In this document: piece after piece, positions 35,855 through 47,732 of the stretch
Layout of the letters: each line of letters starts with the position of its first letter
Position numbering within the stretch: the stretch's first letter is position 1
NCBI GenBank assembly: GCA_029582155.1
Contig: CM055901.1
Span: 1,814,001-1,878,000 of the forward strand
Length of the DNA: 64,000 nucleotides
Source: Panopea generosa
Taxonomy: Eukaryota > Mollusca > Bivalvia > Adapedonta > Hiatellidae
Reading direction: 5' to 3'
Notes under the pieces: model-generated
The model's database searches: none
What the model was told of the DNA's origin: nothing
The model's input: only the letters and a program-made list of their open reading frames with translations
Program-made: the position numbers and the translations under genes

Positions 35855-37855
35855 TATCCGATGTTTCAAGCAAATTCCAGATTATATGATTAGTTCATAT
35901 AATATATCAATGTTTGCAAAATCTTATAAGTCGCTCGTCTTGAATTGTTTTTAATTAATACTTATGTTATTTTTGTTGTTGTCAGTAAGCAGGAGGGTAA
36001 AAATAATAATATACACGTAGAGAGGAATGTTGTCAACAAAATACTAATAAAACTTATTGATTATATTATTAGCAAAATTAGAAAGTATCAAATGGTTTCG
36101 TTAACCTCATCAAACTGATGCAATCATGAATCAATGACTTCTAAATTCTGATACAAGTTGATTGTATACTACATGTCGTTCCATTAGTGTAGTAAGGTAC
36201 AAAGTGTATATGAATGAAGAAGGTGCTTGGTACCACTTGGCATCAATTGGGCGAAGTGAAATACGAAAGCGAGCGTACTCCTTGTATATTATCAACTATA
36301 AATACTTACAAATATATATACACAATAATCAGCATTTAGGTGCATAGATATATTCACCTATCATGTGTTTATATAAGTATCTGTCTTAGTAAAAATATAG
36401 TTCTTATAAGCTATGCGGAGTATGCACATTTATTATATCTTAAGCACAGGCAACAAATAACTTTGAGTGTTGTGTATCATAATTTGGTTGTATATATTAA
36501 GCAGATGTGTGTTTTGTTGTTGCGAATAAATGGCGTATATTCTGTATCAAGTGTACACAAAGTGAGACTGATTTTAAGATTGCTGTGCTTCAATTATTAA
36601 CGAAGTGGTATTATATACCAGAGAGTATGCACAATACGTTAAAGATTTCTTTCCGAATCTGTAGTTCAATCTGTGTATGTCTGGTGCTCTTTTTAAAATA
36701 AATACTTTATAATGATATTTTGCCAAGCATGATTCCGACAATGTCCGTGCTATATAATAAAACAGCCATTCACATATGTGATATATTGTCTGTTTCCCGT
36801 TCAAAATAGTTTTACTCCCTGACCTTCAATAAGATAACATATATGTGTAGTAGTGTAACAATGGTGAATATATAGCGATACCCAGTTGTCTTAAACTACA
36901 CATGTAACACTATAATATTATAGAAATGAACAACACTGATATAGCTGTACATAACAAACAATAAAATATAACGACATTGAATATATATTTGAATAAATTC
37001 ATTATATAAATTCTCCTTTAATGGATTTCTTTTTTTATATCAAAGTTGACTTCTACTGATGCTCACAATGAAAATAATTTAACCTTCAAACGTCCAAAAT
37101 TCTGAAAAAAATATTATCTTTTTCGTATTTAACAATTACATATCAATTGCTAACACTTCGATTAGATTAACCTCTCTCTTCATAAACTTTGCGATATAAC
37201 TGACTACATCAATTCTTTACAATATTTTTTGTTACTTTCGAATTTTTTATCATTTAATATAGTATTCTATTGATGTTTAATAAATATGTACATACTCTCA
37301 ATTCTCTCGATTATGTATAGAAAAAGTAATAAAAATAAAACCAAAAAATGTTGTGCTTTCCATAAACGTTCATGAAATTCAAGTCAGCGAATAATATACT
37401 TGATTTTGGTAATAACCATCTGACAATTAAGAAATAAAACACTTTTTTAAAGTATTTACAATGTATGCTTATATTAAACAGATTTTAAAACTAGAAAAAA
37501 GTTATGTTCTGTTCTAATACAATGGTATTTGGACTATTCGTGTTTTTCTTTGTACCCAAGCTTAAACAAAGAGTTAAATAACAAATTCAAAATCTGTCAG
37601 AATGTAATTGTTAGATTTATTAAGAGTATGGGACCTAGTAGAAGTGTCAACAACGGTAAGCTTGTTGATATGTTTTTTATTAAATTCAGATAAAACCAAT
37701 TAGCAATTACGTCTCAACAATGTTTTTAAATTGTAAATTACAAGTGTCCATTATGTATGAAAGAAAAAAATGTTTTTGTTTAAGATGTGCACTGTCATTC
37801 CACTAGGGAAAATAAATCGTGGGGTGAATGCGTAAAAGGTCTAAGTGCCTATAAA
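35855..37855. other. Non-coding stretch
   Basis: AT-rich DNA. Short overlapping frames at 36162-36804 run on both strands without a recognisable domain. Confidence 0.45.
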
Positions 37856-37859
37856 TAAA

Positions 37860-38240
37860 TAAGCACTTTTTCGTTATCACCCCTCAAATTTATAAGTCTT
37901 TCAGCTCCACTAACATGCAAACATGGAATTCAATTCCATTTCATATTCGACTTTCAGCCTCTCCTTAAACATTAAAACATTAGTTTGATTATTTTTAAAG
38001 TCATTAACACTTGACGCAATGTGGTAATTGTACAGAAGACGCCGAACACTACTTTATGTAATGTCCTATATATACTGATGAGCAACTTCATTTTCGTTCA
38101 ACGCCGTTTTGATCTCTTGGATACAACGGAACTTTTATTTGGTAAGAGTAACGACAATTCCTTTTTATTACGAACGTACAACAATTTATTAAAAACACCA
38201 AACGGTTTGTCAACAACTGATTCTCTCGACATCAGATACC
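37860..38240 (+). pseudogene. LINE ORF2 C-terminal fragment
   Basis: Plus-strand codons show the tail of a non-LTR retrotransposon polyprotein. A segment resembling W-N-x-I-P-x-x-I-R is followed by a zinc-knuckle-like C-x2-C-x5-H-x4-C (Cys codons at 38020 and 38029, His at 38047, Cys at 38062). A stop (TAA, 38059-38061) sits just before the last Cys. After frameshifts, an LLFGK...FIKNTKRF-like end follows at about 38130-38230. In intact LINEs this region follows the reverse transcriptase. The upstream domains are absent, so it is a 5'-truncated dead copy. Confidence 0.65.
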
Positions 38241-38339
38241 CATTTTTATGCAGCTGTTCAATGCACCGCACTTAATTTTTTTTTCTTTGAGCCTTGGCTT
38301 ATGTTCCATTGAATGTTATAATAGCCATCTTGGATCTAG

Positions 38340-38455
38340 TAAACAAAGAATCGGCGCAGAAAACTCTGTTAGTTATTAACTCAACCTCGCGCCGACACAA
38401 GACTTGGGGCAGTAAACACTGTTAGTTATGAACTCAACTCCGCGCCAATAAAGAC
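38340..38455 (+). repeat. Two-unit direct repeat of about 63 bp
   Basis: ACTCTGTTAGTTATTAACTC and ACACTGTTAGTTATGAACTC occur about 63 bp apart, both followed by CGCGCC. Confidence 0.75.
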
Positions 38456-39000
38456 TCGGTTATTTAAAGGGGTGTGCCGTAACAAATGGTGCTGAAACTT
38501 GTAGCTTAATCCGTTTCCCTATTATGTGAATTACGCAAAGCACATTTAAACATAATCATAAGCAATATGTGTTGATTTCCCTATATTTGTTTTTCATATA
38601 TGCACGCTTAGTTATGCATATCAAATTAAATATTTTAATAACAAAAAAATTGACTGAATTTAATGTTAGTATGGTGTCAAATAAAAAATGTCAACTATAT
38701 TGAATATGATAATGTATTCGTTTAACTCGTCCACGAAAATTGACGAATGTGATGCTCATTTTCTCAGGTTATAGACTTGAATTATATTTGGAATGTATGC
38801 TGTATGTGACACTTACCATCTTCTATGAACCTTAACACTTACAACTCTGCATGCTCTCATGATTCCATGAATTTATGTGATCTGAGTAACTTAAGGTCTA
38901 ACTACACAGTTTAATTTCGTTCTTTGTTCTATATAAAATAAGGTCTAAGATTTCCATGGTAAAACAAGAATTCACCAAAGTATTTTTTTTTTCAAAGCAG

Positions 39001-39215
39001 GAATGTACATTTATAACCACAAACAAATGCACAATAACTGGTAGGTTGACCAACTTGTTTTTTTTTAAAAGAGAGTGCAGTGACACCCTTAGTTTTTTGG
39101 GGAAAAAGTTGTTCTCAAATGCTCATAGATACATATGTGCATATAAAAGTCACTTTTTAACACCAGTGATGTCTTATTGCAGTATATGCTATGCAAACTT
39201 TTGCTCTACTCATCT
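39001..39215 (+). repeat. Dispersed repeat F, copy 2
   Basis: It contains AATGCACAATAACTGGTAGG, AGTGCAGTGACACCCTTAG and CCAGTGATGTCTTATTGCAG, shared with 43497-43640 and 13530-13640. The 107-codon frame across it (38956-39279) is probably incidental. Confidence 0.7.
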
Positions 39216-39279
39216 GCAGCAAGAAATCACAACCACTATGAACCATTTTGAAAATATTTTTAAAAATCAAATTATATAG

Positions 39280-40660
39280 GCCCTTTTTCAAACGTAAGAA
39301 TCATGTTACCCTGGGAAACAAGGGGTGTAACAGTGCAGTGAGACGTATAGAATATTGGCATGATTGGTATTGATATATTTGACGCATAGTGTTGGTGCTG
39401 ATGTGAAATATATATTATATATGCTTCATAGATATTAAAAAGCGCATTGTGGTAAACAAGTATTATATTATGTACACATAATTTGAATGGGTTATCTTTT
39501 CAAAACAAACTCAATATTATTATTATTGTTGTTGGTATTATTATTATAATCTCTTTATCAAGGCGATTACTAGTAAAAAAAAACAAATTCAACCAGTATG
39601 TAATCAATATATGACAGATAGTCAAAATTAAATAGCTACATTCAAATGATAAGTCTCAACATGTGATACAATTTAAAACTTAACAAATGTGTTAGTTTAA
39701 CAATATGATCGGTGCGTAGGCCAAAATAGAAAATCACTTTCCAATAGATTATTATGGACTGTTTAGATACATGTAAATACCTTATGATAATAAGGATTCA
39801 TTAGAACGAATTGCTTTTTGCAGCTTTAATGTTTCGAGAAAAACTGATATTGATCCTTTAAGTTTACAGGGAAGAGTGAGTTATAAAGAAAAATATCGAT
39901 ATAGTTTAGTAAAGTAAATATAAATAATATAGTTGATCTATTTTATCTCGATTGGACTGAGCTTATATTAACCGCCTTCTTGATAAAATCAATGATGATT
40001 TTTTTTAGAGGCATCGAGTCTAGCTGGGGAATGAGCCCGCACTCTGTCGTTTGCGATCAACACTTTATCCGCAATTTTCTACCGCCCGTTTCGTTTACGA
40101 ACAATAAGTTATTAACATGTACATACAACACCATTGCTGTCAATAGAATGTTTGAAACAAATAGTTATGTATAAAAAAAATGTAAATAAAACTAAAATCT
40201 ACGTAATATTATTCATACGGGATACTGAATTGGTATCTCTCACAGCAGCATATTGTAAAATAAGATAACATGTTAAGATAAATACGTACCGCATACTTGT
40301 GCTTAGATAAAGCACAGCGCTGATAAGCAGAACACCAACACAGTAGCAAATATAATCATGTATGATTAGACCTTTTTTAATTCAAATGATTTATCAATTG
40401 ATAAACCTTGTAAATGGTTGGTGTTTTAAAATCGTCTAATACGTCAATGTTTATTTGAGATTCTGCGTAGCGGTCTGAAAACTCTGCGGAATTTTACGTT
40501 TTCCTTTGCAATGATGGGCCCTTTTAGTCATCGGAATAGCTAATAACTGACATAATAGCACACATTAGCATTTTCTCAAAAATGTCTGCATTATAGAGAT
40601 ACTAACAAAGGTATAAATTGTGTCTGAATATTATTAGATAGCTGGGTATAGGGATTGATA
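39280..40660. other. Non-coding stretch
   Basis: No supported gene. Confidence 0.45.
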
Positions 40661-40667
40661 GTTGGGT

Positions 40668-40690
40668 ACATGGATGGATGGATGGATATT
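40668..40690 (+). repeat. GGAT microsatellite
   Basis: A short run of TGGA/GGAT tetramers. Confidence 0.85.
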
Positions 40691-40816
40691 TATATATATG
40701 TTAGGCAACCAATAAGTTTGTTGTCAACCATGACTTATATATGCTATGGTTTTACATGCAATACATCTGGACAGGAAGGACACATGACATTTATTGAATG
40801 GCGATTCACGCTGTTT

Positions 40817-41020
40817 TCAACCGATTTCCGGTTATATGTGGCATATCCAGTTTATTTGTGGAGGAAGACCTCAGACTATGTCCGACTGAGTAGAACCACC
40901 GTCCTTCCGAAAGTAACTGGATACTTTCTCACATAAAGTTTTTGGAGCGAACGAGACTCGAACCTGAGCGGTGAGCGGTAAGTAATTTTGAGACGGCGCC
41001 TTAGACCACTCGGCCGACGG
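40817..41020 (-). mobile_element. tRNA-derived SINE, family D, best copy
   Basis: This minus-strand copy has the best-preserved head: GGCCGAGTGGTCTAAGGCGC as A-box region and GGTTCGAGTCTCG as B box, joined by a long class II (Leu/Ser-like) stretch. The body runs through TATGTGAGAAAGTATCCAGT to TGGATATGCCACATATAAC. It lies directly beside dispersed repeat E and may have inserted into it. Confidence 0.85.
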
Positions 41021-41029
41021 AGGACCCGA

Positions 41030-41185
41030 AATACATGAACTGATAGCTTTATATGAGAAGGTTCCAGTTAAGGATTCATGACTACTTACATGCTATATAA
41101 AGACAAGGTTAAGAAACCCGTTTGATCATAAAGATACAGTAAATTCATGTGTATTTTATTTCATAAAGGGAGATTATTAAATTTA
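41030..41185 (+). repeat. Dispersed repeat E, copy 2
   Basis: Matches 6318-6470 through ATAGCTTTATATGAGAAGG, CCAGTTAAGGATTCATGACT and GATACAGTAAATTCAT. Confidence 0.82.
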
Positions 41186-41334
41186 CAACAACGGATTTTC
41201 CGATTTTTGGGAAGTTTTCAGATGTTCATTCCATTATTTGTGAATAACCAGACATAAATCTACAAACCACACTATGGCGAGAGCGCCTAGCTACATAAAC
41301 ACAATAGCAAGGCCTCTGCTAACCCAATAAATTT

Positions 41335-41490
41335 GGTGTCAACAGTTTTATAGCTTTATATGAGAAGGATCCAGTTAAGGATTCATGACTACTCACATGC
41401 TATATTAAGGACAGATTTAGAAACCCGTTGGATCATGAAGATTCAGTGAATTCATATTTATTTCATCTCATAAAGAGAGATGAATAAACT
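41335..41490 (+). repeat. Dispersed repeat E, copy 3
   Basis: Closely matches copy 2, only about 300 bp away, through the same blocks and an AATAAATTTGGTGTCAACAG lead-in. Confidence 0.82.
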
Positions 41491-41504
41491 CATATATAGG
41501 TTGG

Positions 41505-41580
41505 TACGTTAAGTTAGTTAAGGAGGTAGGTAAGTTAGTTAGGGAGGTAGGTAGGTAGGTAGGTACGAAGGTAGTTAACG
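41505..41580 (+). repeat. GGTA microsatellite
   Basis: Runs of GGTA/AGTT tetramers, cleanest at 41549-41565. Confidence 0.9.
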
Positions 41581-41824
41581 GTTAAATCGGAATAACTGTT
41601 TTACTACCAATTATTGTAAATGATGGGATTTACAAATGCCCTTTAGGATAATATTAAAGATTGTTAATACAAATGGTCAAATATGCAGTATAATATAAAT
41701 AATTTTTTGTTAGCACCTTTACATGTTCTTGACCCTAGATAATTTTTATATCGCTATTATATAATTATATTAGGTCAGAGTAATAAATAGGTGACCTAAA
41801 GATAATTTAATTTATTCGACTTAC

Positions 41825-42235
41825 CTGCAGGTACTGCGTAATCTTACACATTACCAGACCTAGGAACCATGACTGCATCACTTCCGATATTATGGAAGGT
41901 GGTAGGCATATAAGGATAACGAGAAAATCCGCCACAGCAAGGTTTACCAGAAAAAAGTTTGTTACCGTCTTAAGTTGGTTACTTTTCCATACTGAATAGC
42001 AGACGAGAAAATTTCCACCTATTCCAATAACAAACACCACGAAAAACGCAAATAAAAATATCCACTTGTAAAACTTTGGGAAAATAAATTCCAAAATATC
42101 ACCAAGAAATTCTTCATCAGACTTTCCGGTAATATTGTTAGAAATATCAGTTGAATTTGTTGAAGAAGTGTTACTTTCTTCCGATATATTGTACATCTCC
42201 ATAATGTTTCCGTTAGATACATTGTTTGCTGCCAT
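41825..42235 (-). CDS. Orexin/allatotropin receptor-like GPCR, first coding exon
   Basis: This exon encodes the N-terminal 137 residues of a class A neuropeptide GPCR, a plasma-membrane receptor. The ATG at 42235 has a strong context (AAAATGG); no in-frame ATG precedes it nearby. Residues 1-55 form an extracellular tail with five N-glycosylation sequons (N5, N16, N22, N27, N34). TM1 (about 58-82) contains GGNFLV with N75 (1.50). TM2 (about 91-115) contains VNLAVADFLV with D103 (2.50). The first extracellular loop has the conserved W123, and the CKITQYLQ motif has the TM3 disulfide C130. TVTNFFLVNLAVAD and CK-x3-YLQ point to the orexin/allatotropin receptor group. The exon ends after codon 137 at CTGCAG|GTAAGT, a strong phase-0 donor (GT at 41823-41824). 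TM3-TM7 exons were not found in the rest of the window. Other rhodopsin-like peptide receptors cannot be excluded. Confidence 0.88.
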
Positions 42236-42259
42236 TTTATAAAAATATTGTAAAGCCAA

Positions 42260-43490
42260 CTCTTAAATACTTGCCAAATTAAAGTATTTGCTAATATTTC
42301 TACCAGTTGTATTGTGTCAATCCATATGTTTGCAAGATAAACCAAACTGTCTTGTTGTAGTTTCTTTTAAGTACCTTCTGTTTATAGAACGGCGGAAAAT
42401 TTACTTCTATGCCTTACACTTGCAAGTGAATGATTAAACGAGAACATGGTGTAAAACCTGTGTCTTCAATATTATTTATCTAATACCGCTATCAAAATAT
42501 ATATTTGGCCGTGATGCATTTATTTTGTTAATAGCCTAAACTGTGCATCGTCACCATGTCGTAATCATTATTATTGACATAACATTATCAATTTGAAGAA
42601 AAAAAATGTTAGTTAAGATAAACCGAACTACAAATAAATGTTCCTATTGAAGGTTATAGAGATTTAATGAACTAACATATATCAGTTGTTACTTATCAGT
42701 CTTATCACTATTCCGTGTAACCTATTAGTTCAGGAACATAACTGAATATGACTTAGAAACCAATACGGCAGCGCACACCAAGGCATCATACATTTTATCA
42801 ATACAAGATACAGTGATATCAGAAGGTTCCTTTTGCTGGAGTCGTTGGTGTTTTGAAACATGTAAAAATGCACCGTACATCATTTTATAGCATATCATTA
42901 CCCTAAGATTAAGTAAAAATGCTATGGTATAATAGTATAGTGAATTTGTATGGACAGCTTTGTTTCCAACCCGTTGGTCATTTAATGCATAGTGCAATTA
43001 ATTCAATAGCTAACTGACATTGTGTGTTTATGATTTATGTTTAAAATGTTCTGATTACGATCACTGGCAAAGTGTATATAACATACATCATTGAATTTAT
43101 ACAATGGATATGCAGATTAAAAAAATCACTTCATCAATCCATGTCTATTTAAGGTTTTACCAGTTTTCTTATTACAATGTATTGGAAAATTACTGTTGGA
43201 AGTGATTTTATATGATACAAACCTATTCATATTCAAAAATATGCCCGAATATAAAACATTGACAACACTGTTTCCTTTTTGTTATCTCTAATGAGCTATA
43301 AGTATCATAAAACACATTTTGCAGACTCAATTTGTCGTGGTATGTCATACGTTTATGGTATTGCACAAGCGCGTAAAATATCGCTTTGTTTCCAACTACT
43401 ATCAAACACATCATTGTGATTTAGTGCTGCGTCTGCAATACCTAACTAGTCAGAATAGAATATATTTTAAAATATTTATTTTCAATGCAT
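42260..43490. other. Upstream flank of the receptor exon, no gene seen
   Basis: This should hold the 5' UTR, promoter or an upstream intron of the minus-strand receptor gene. I could not define a promoter. Two short minus frames (42725-42997 and 43223-43414) both contain GNKA and may be diverged copies of a small repeat. Confidence 0.4.
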
Positions 43491-43496
43491 GAATGG

Positions 43497-43640
43497 ATCC
43501 TCACTTAAAAATGCACATAACTGGTAGATTGGCCAGCTTTTTTTAAAGACAGTACAGTGATACCCAAGATTCTTTGATAGTCAGTGGTTTTATTACAGAA
43601 TATGCTATGCCAGCTTTTCACTTAAATTGGTCGGGTAAAA
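43497..43640 (+). repeat. Dispersed repeat F, copy 3
   Basis: AAAATGCACATAACTGGTAG, AGTACAGTGATACCCAAGA and ATATGCTATGCCAGCTTTT align with 39025-39210, with deletions. Confidence 0.65.
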
Positions 43641-43644
43641 TATA

Positions 43645-44770
43645 CTGATTTTAAAAGTCGTTAGAGTTAAATCAGTCAATGTTGTCTGTTGCTTGATAAT
43701 GAATGTTCGTCAAAACATTCGGTGGTTCTCTACGCCTGTCCCTTTGCTACCATTCATTGAATTATTTGGTCAGCCAGTACAAGGAATGTACACTGTAAAG
43801 GCATGTAAAGCGTTATGTAGTATAGGTTTGTTAAACTTATCGCTAAGTAGATAGGGATAAAACATTTTAAAGATATTTTTACAACATCATTATGCGGTTA
43901 TAGAGTAAGTCATTTTGACGTTTATTTCATAAATATCCTTTGAGTCATGAGCAGTTTTGAAAAAGTAAATGTGTTTATTATGTCAAACTAATAGCCATAT
44001 TTTACAAGTAGCATTTTTGTACACTTAAAATCGTACGTTGTCTCGGTGACTAGTTCATGCGGAAATCAGACAAGACTAAAGAACGGTATAACTTGACCAC
44101 GACATACGGTATCTTTTTTTACAGTGAGTACTTTTTATATTACTTTTTCTATAGTTTAGTAATTTAAATGTCCGAAACTTATATCGACATGTGTTGAATT
44201 AAATATTATATCAGCAGTAGTGAGAATTGTTTATTAGGATATAGGCCAAAAGATCTGGGAACGTATTTTGAGATGTTTGTAATGAAGTTTTGAAAATTGG
44301 CATTTTGGAATTGTAAGATATGTATATGTAAGTTATGTTCGTTATTATGTTATTTGCAAGAAGAATAGATAGATGAACATTTCACTGTGTCTGTTCAATA
44401 AAATGAATTAATTATGAATCGACTGGTATTTCTTGATATATGTAACCTGTACATAACTGGATTACCTTAAAGAAATTTAGGAAAAAACAAGAGTTTGAGC
44501 TTTTCTATTGTAATTTTATTACAACAATTTTAATATGGCACTTAAATTTTATTTACCCTTTACTCCATACTCATTTAAGTGGACTGAAAGCCATGCATAG
44601 TCAATGTCCATGAATTGTTACATTTTACCTATTTATACTGATAGAACAGCAAAAAGCAGTGCAGAAACTAGTCCTACACTGTTTTCAAAAGCCTTTTATA
44701 ATAGAGGTGTTCAAAGGCGTCTATATGAAGTAAAGGATTAATCCTCATACGTTTTGTAGAACTTTTTATC
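43645..44770. other. Non-coding stretch
   Basis: No gene or repeat recognised. Confidence 0.45.
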
Positions 44771-44774
44771 TTAA

Positions 44775-46115
44775 AAGGCTTCTTTAAAATACACATTATA
44801 AAATGTCTGCAGTTCCTAAATCATTTAGGCAATAAAATCTTAATGACGTGGTATGATTAAGTGCACCATGTCAGTTACCGTGTACACGACAAGTATACAC
44901 TCTTCTGCATCGTTGCAAAGAAGCTGACCTTGAATTTTGAGGTAATAATCATGCTTCTCATCTAAGTAAAATTCTGAATCTCTACTAGTTCTAAGATAGG
45001 GCACAGTGTCACTGTTTATGGCAAAATAAGGACACTTAACTTCAACTATAGGCATGTCACCGATTATACAATCTGGTGAACAGGACAATAACGGAAAATC
45101 TTTCGCAACAATGATGCCGCTTTTTCACATTTTCACCAGATTCTGTCATATATTTTGATATAGCCATAACTTCATATTTTAGTCCATGCATCAATGCTGG
45201 AGAAGTTATTCTTAGTACATTTACGAATGACTTTGCAAGTTTCATTCTGTCAGTCTTGTCTGAATGCACAGCTTTCACAGTACGTCCGAACATTGATGAA
45301 GATAATCTCTTTGTTCTTTCATCATGCTGCTATGATGTTTTACTCTGTCCTAAAGTTCTGTTTGCTACAGCATTCCTTTCTTTTAAAGTAATTTTAGAAA
45401 TTGACATACTCTTCAAAAACATGGTCTTCTGCAGTAAGCAACAGATAGTCATGGTCGTGAGCTACAGCCAGACTGTTATCCGGTTCAGATAGCTGAAATA
45501 TTGGCATCTTTGATGCACCAGTGACACTGTATTTCTAAAGTGATCCTTGTAACCAGAATTATTTCTAAGTTGGAGTGGTCTTGGATCAAAGTCCAAAGAT
45601 GTAAATTCATCTGCTTCTGGCAAATTAAATTGTTTTGCCTTTTAGGGACTTCCGTCGATTTTCTTGCATTTTTGAAAAAAATGTAGTTTTGTATGCAAGT
45701 TTATTCTACAACCACTGTTTTTTAGAAGAAAAATACTAATGATGCATACAAGACCGTGTATACATGTTGACAGTGTGCATTTGGACCATATCTGCTGCAC
45801 ATTCGCACTGACTCTCAACAACATCACCATTCTTTGTCAAAATAATATTAACTTTATATGTAACACCTTTCTTCATCTCTGCATGGCAACAACGGTTTAT
45901 ATAGAGTTTTATGTCATCACTAGCAAGGCGAGAAAAGCAAAATTTCTCGTTGTAAATTTTCTTTGTCATGCTAATATCAAAATCTTTGCCAAATGACTCG
46001 GGGTAGTTCCAGAATTTACATCTTTGCAAACAGTGCTGCCAGGAAGTGTAATATTGTAGTCCTGTTGACATACATCAGATTGTCCAAAATTTAAATTTCG
46101 TTCATATGCATCGAG
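44775..46115 (-). pseudogene. SWIM zinc-finger plus YqaJ-nuclease gene relic
   Basis: Minus-strand fragments, in order, form one degraded gene. A candidate splice acceptor (TTTTATATTTTCAG) precedes 46115. A SWIM-type zinc finger follows (C-x-C at ESQCECAAD, and C-x-H as HCQHV in a shifted frame, about 45760-45830). A linker contains LPEADEFTSLDFDPRPLQLR (about 45560-45630) and AVAHDHDYLL (about 45450). The YqaJ/lambda-exonuclease fold comes last (TDRMKLAKSF, then SPDCIIGD, IVEVKCPY and KIQGQL, 44880-45280). SPD, E-x-K and QGQ correspond to the metal-binding and active-site motifs of that nuclease family, although the usual SPDG glycine is Cys. Lesions include a frameshift near 45788 inside the SWIM finger, a TAA near 45645, a frameshift near 45490, a TAG near 45325 and a frameshift near 45110. 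The gene is dead. Whether the parent is a host gene or part of a mobile element is inference. Confidence 0.8.
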
Positions 46116-46119
46116 TCTG

Positions 46120-46680
46120 AAAATATAAAATAGAGAAAGATTTAACTTACAAATACTAGCAATATGAATTGCACCATACTATTGAGAGTACCAATCGTAA
46201 ATATCAAAATCATGCCCAACAATAAAGCCCACCAAATAAATGTGAGTTAAAACGAAAACACGTTCTGATGTGATTGAAATTTATGGTTTGCTTTCAATTC
46301 CATCTCAGTTAATCATTTTCATTTGCGTGCATGCAAAGAAGCCCGTCCGTACCCCATCCACTTTACTCGTGATTGTTACAAAACGATTATGGTCGAATTA
46401 TAACGATAACCGACTGTGATTTTCCATTGTCAAAAAAGAAGGAGGGGTGCCATCAAACCATCGAAATTGTGAAAAAGCAACCATGTTAACCTATGGGAAC
46501 AAGGCACTTTTAGAATCATTTGGTAATGTATCCAGTGTTCCAGAAGTGCATTTCTCTATATGCAGAACAGTACAAAATGAATTGTTGTGTGAGACGTAAA
46601 ACCACAAAACTCTTTTAAAGAATCAAGTTATTGAGGTTTATCATTATTTGTTCACTGTATGTGTTAAGCTATATCTAAAC
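46120..46680. other. Flank or intron upstream of the SWIM/YqaJ relic
   Basis: No upstream exon could be recognised. Confidence 0.35.
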
Positions 46681-46684
46681 AAAC

Positions 46685-47115
46685 CCCTGCTGTACATTTT
46701 GAACAAGGAACATTTATACATTGATTATTAAGAAATAGTTTTAGGTTAAAAAATGACAAATAATGTTAACTCAGAACATGTATATTGATCAATGTAATAA
46801 TTGGTATGGTAACTGCTGGGCAAACCATCATATTGAAGCATCCTGTCCTGTTCAAACAACTTTGTACTTAATGTTACAGCTGAAAATACTAATTATATGC
46901 CTTTATTTAAGAGACGTTCACGTCATGCTCATTGATTGGAATGAATTCATAGATAATTCGTCTCAAACTGTTGAACGTTTTAATACATTTAACAAAGACT
47001 TACAACAAATACAATTTATATGCCGAAGAATAAGCTGAAATTTTCTTGAAATTGAAATAGGAACATATAACGGTGTTGGCCGTTCGAATAGACTATGCCA
47101 TTGTATAATTAAAAT
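46685..47115 (+). pseudogene. LINE-like 3' fragment, copy 1
   Basis: Plus-strand codons include NMYIDQCNN-YG-C, DWNEFIDNSSQ and EIEIGTYNGVG. Each has a counterpart in the better copy at 56513-56990. The layout is that of the C-terminal region of a non-LTR retrotransposon ORF2: a helical W-N-x-S-I block, then I-E-x-G-x-Y-N, then a C-x2-C knuckle. Frameshifts and stops (for example after CRRIS at 47036) disable it. Confidence 0.6.
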
Positions 47116-47119
47116 GCTG

Positions 47120-47422
47120 TTAAAACCAAGTATCATTTTATTTTGAGTTGCTTGTTATATGTTGATATTCGAAATTAATATCTGGACTATATATCAATAC
47201 CTACAAAAAAAATCACATACATTACGTTAACTTAGAATCAAAGAAGAAGGATAAACGATTGAAAATGTATTTAAGAAACAACTGTTATTAGAAATGCAAC
47301 TTTTATTAGAGATAATTCCCTTACAAACATGATTATTTCATAAATTAATGATTCAATTTCTTTGTTCACGATGTACAGCAGGGGTTTGTTGACACACTTC
47401 CAATTATGATAAAATCTAAGAC
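47120..47422. other. Non-coding stretch
   Basis: Nothing recognisable. Confidence 0.4.
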
Positions 47423-47423
47423 T

Positions 47424-47435
47424 TGATATTTTCGT
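47424..47435. repeat. Target-site duplication, left copy
   Basis: TGATATTTTCGT, identical to 47733-47744 on the other side of the SINE. Confidence 0.85.
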
Positions 47436-47732
47436 TGTTGTATGGTGTTTAGCGTCGCTTTCAACAATTTTTCAGTCATAACGCGACGGTGTCTACTTGG
47501 GACAGTATTCTGTGCGCTGTCACACTGGAGTACCATGCCATAGACACATGGTATGATACACCATCCAGTCATATAATACTGACATTGGGCCCACCAGACC
47601 TAGATCTCTCCTCTAAATACTGAGCGCCAAGCAAGGAAGCGTTTAGTACCATTTTTAAAGTCTTTAGTATGATCGAAACCACGACATTCCGCATGCGAGG
47701 GGGACGCTCTACCACTAGACCACGCCGCGGTC
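47436..47732 (-). mobile_element. tRNA-derived SINE, family A, minus copy
   Basis: This is a near full-length reverse-strand copy. The head (GACCGCGGCGTGGTCTAGTG) is at 47732-47660, but the B box is damaged by a small deletion (TCGTGGTTTCGATC). The body is complete to the 3' end at 47436. A perfect 12-bp duplication, TGATATTTTCGT, flanks it at 47424-47435 and 47733-47744. Confidence 0.9.

Noticed and set aside
38956-39279. A 107-codon plus frame with several Cys
   Set aside because: It lies on dispersed repeat F, whose other copies are not open in this frame.
42236-42259. Eight extra N-terminal residues on the receptor
   Set aside because: They would start at a TTG codon; the ATG at 42235 has a strong Kozak context.
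42019-42345. A 108-codon minus frame overlapping the receptor exon
   Set aside because: It is an out-of-phase shadow; the receptor frame has the conserved GPCR motifs.
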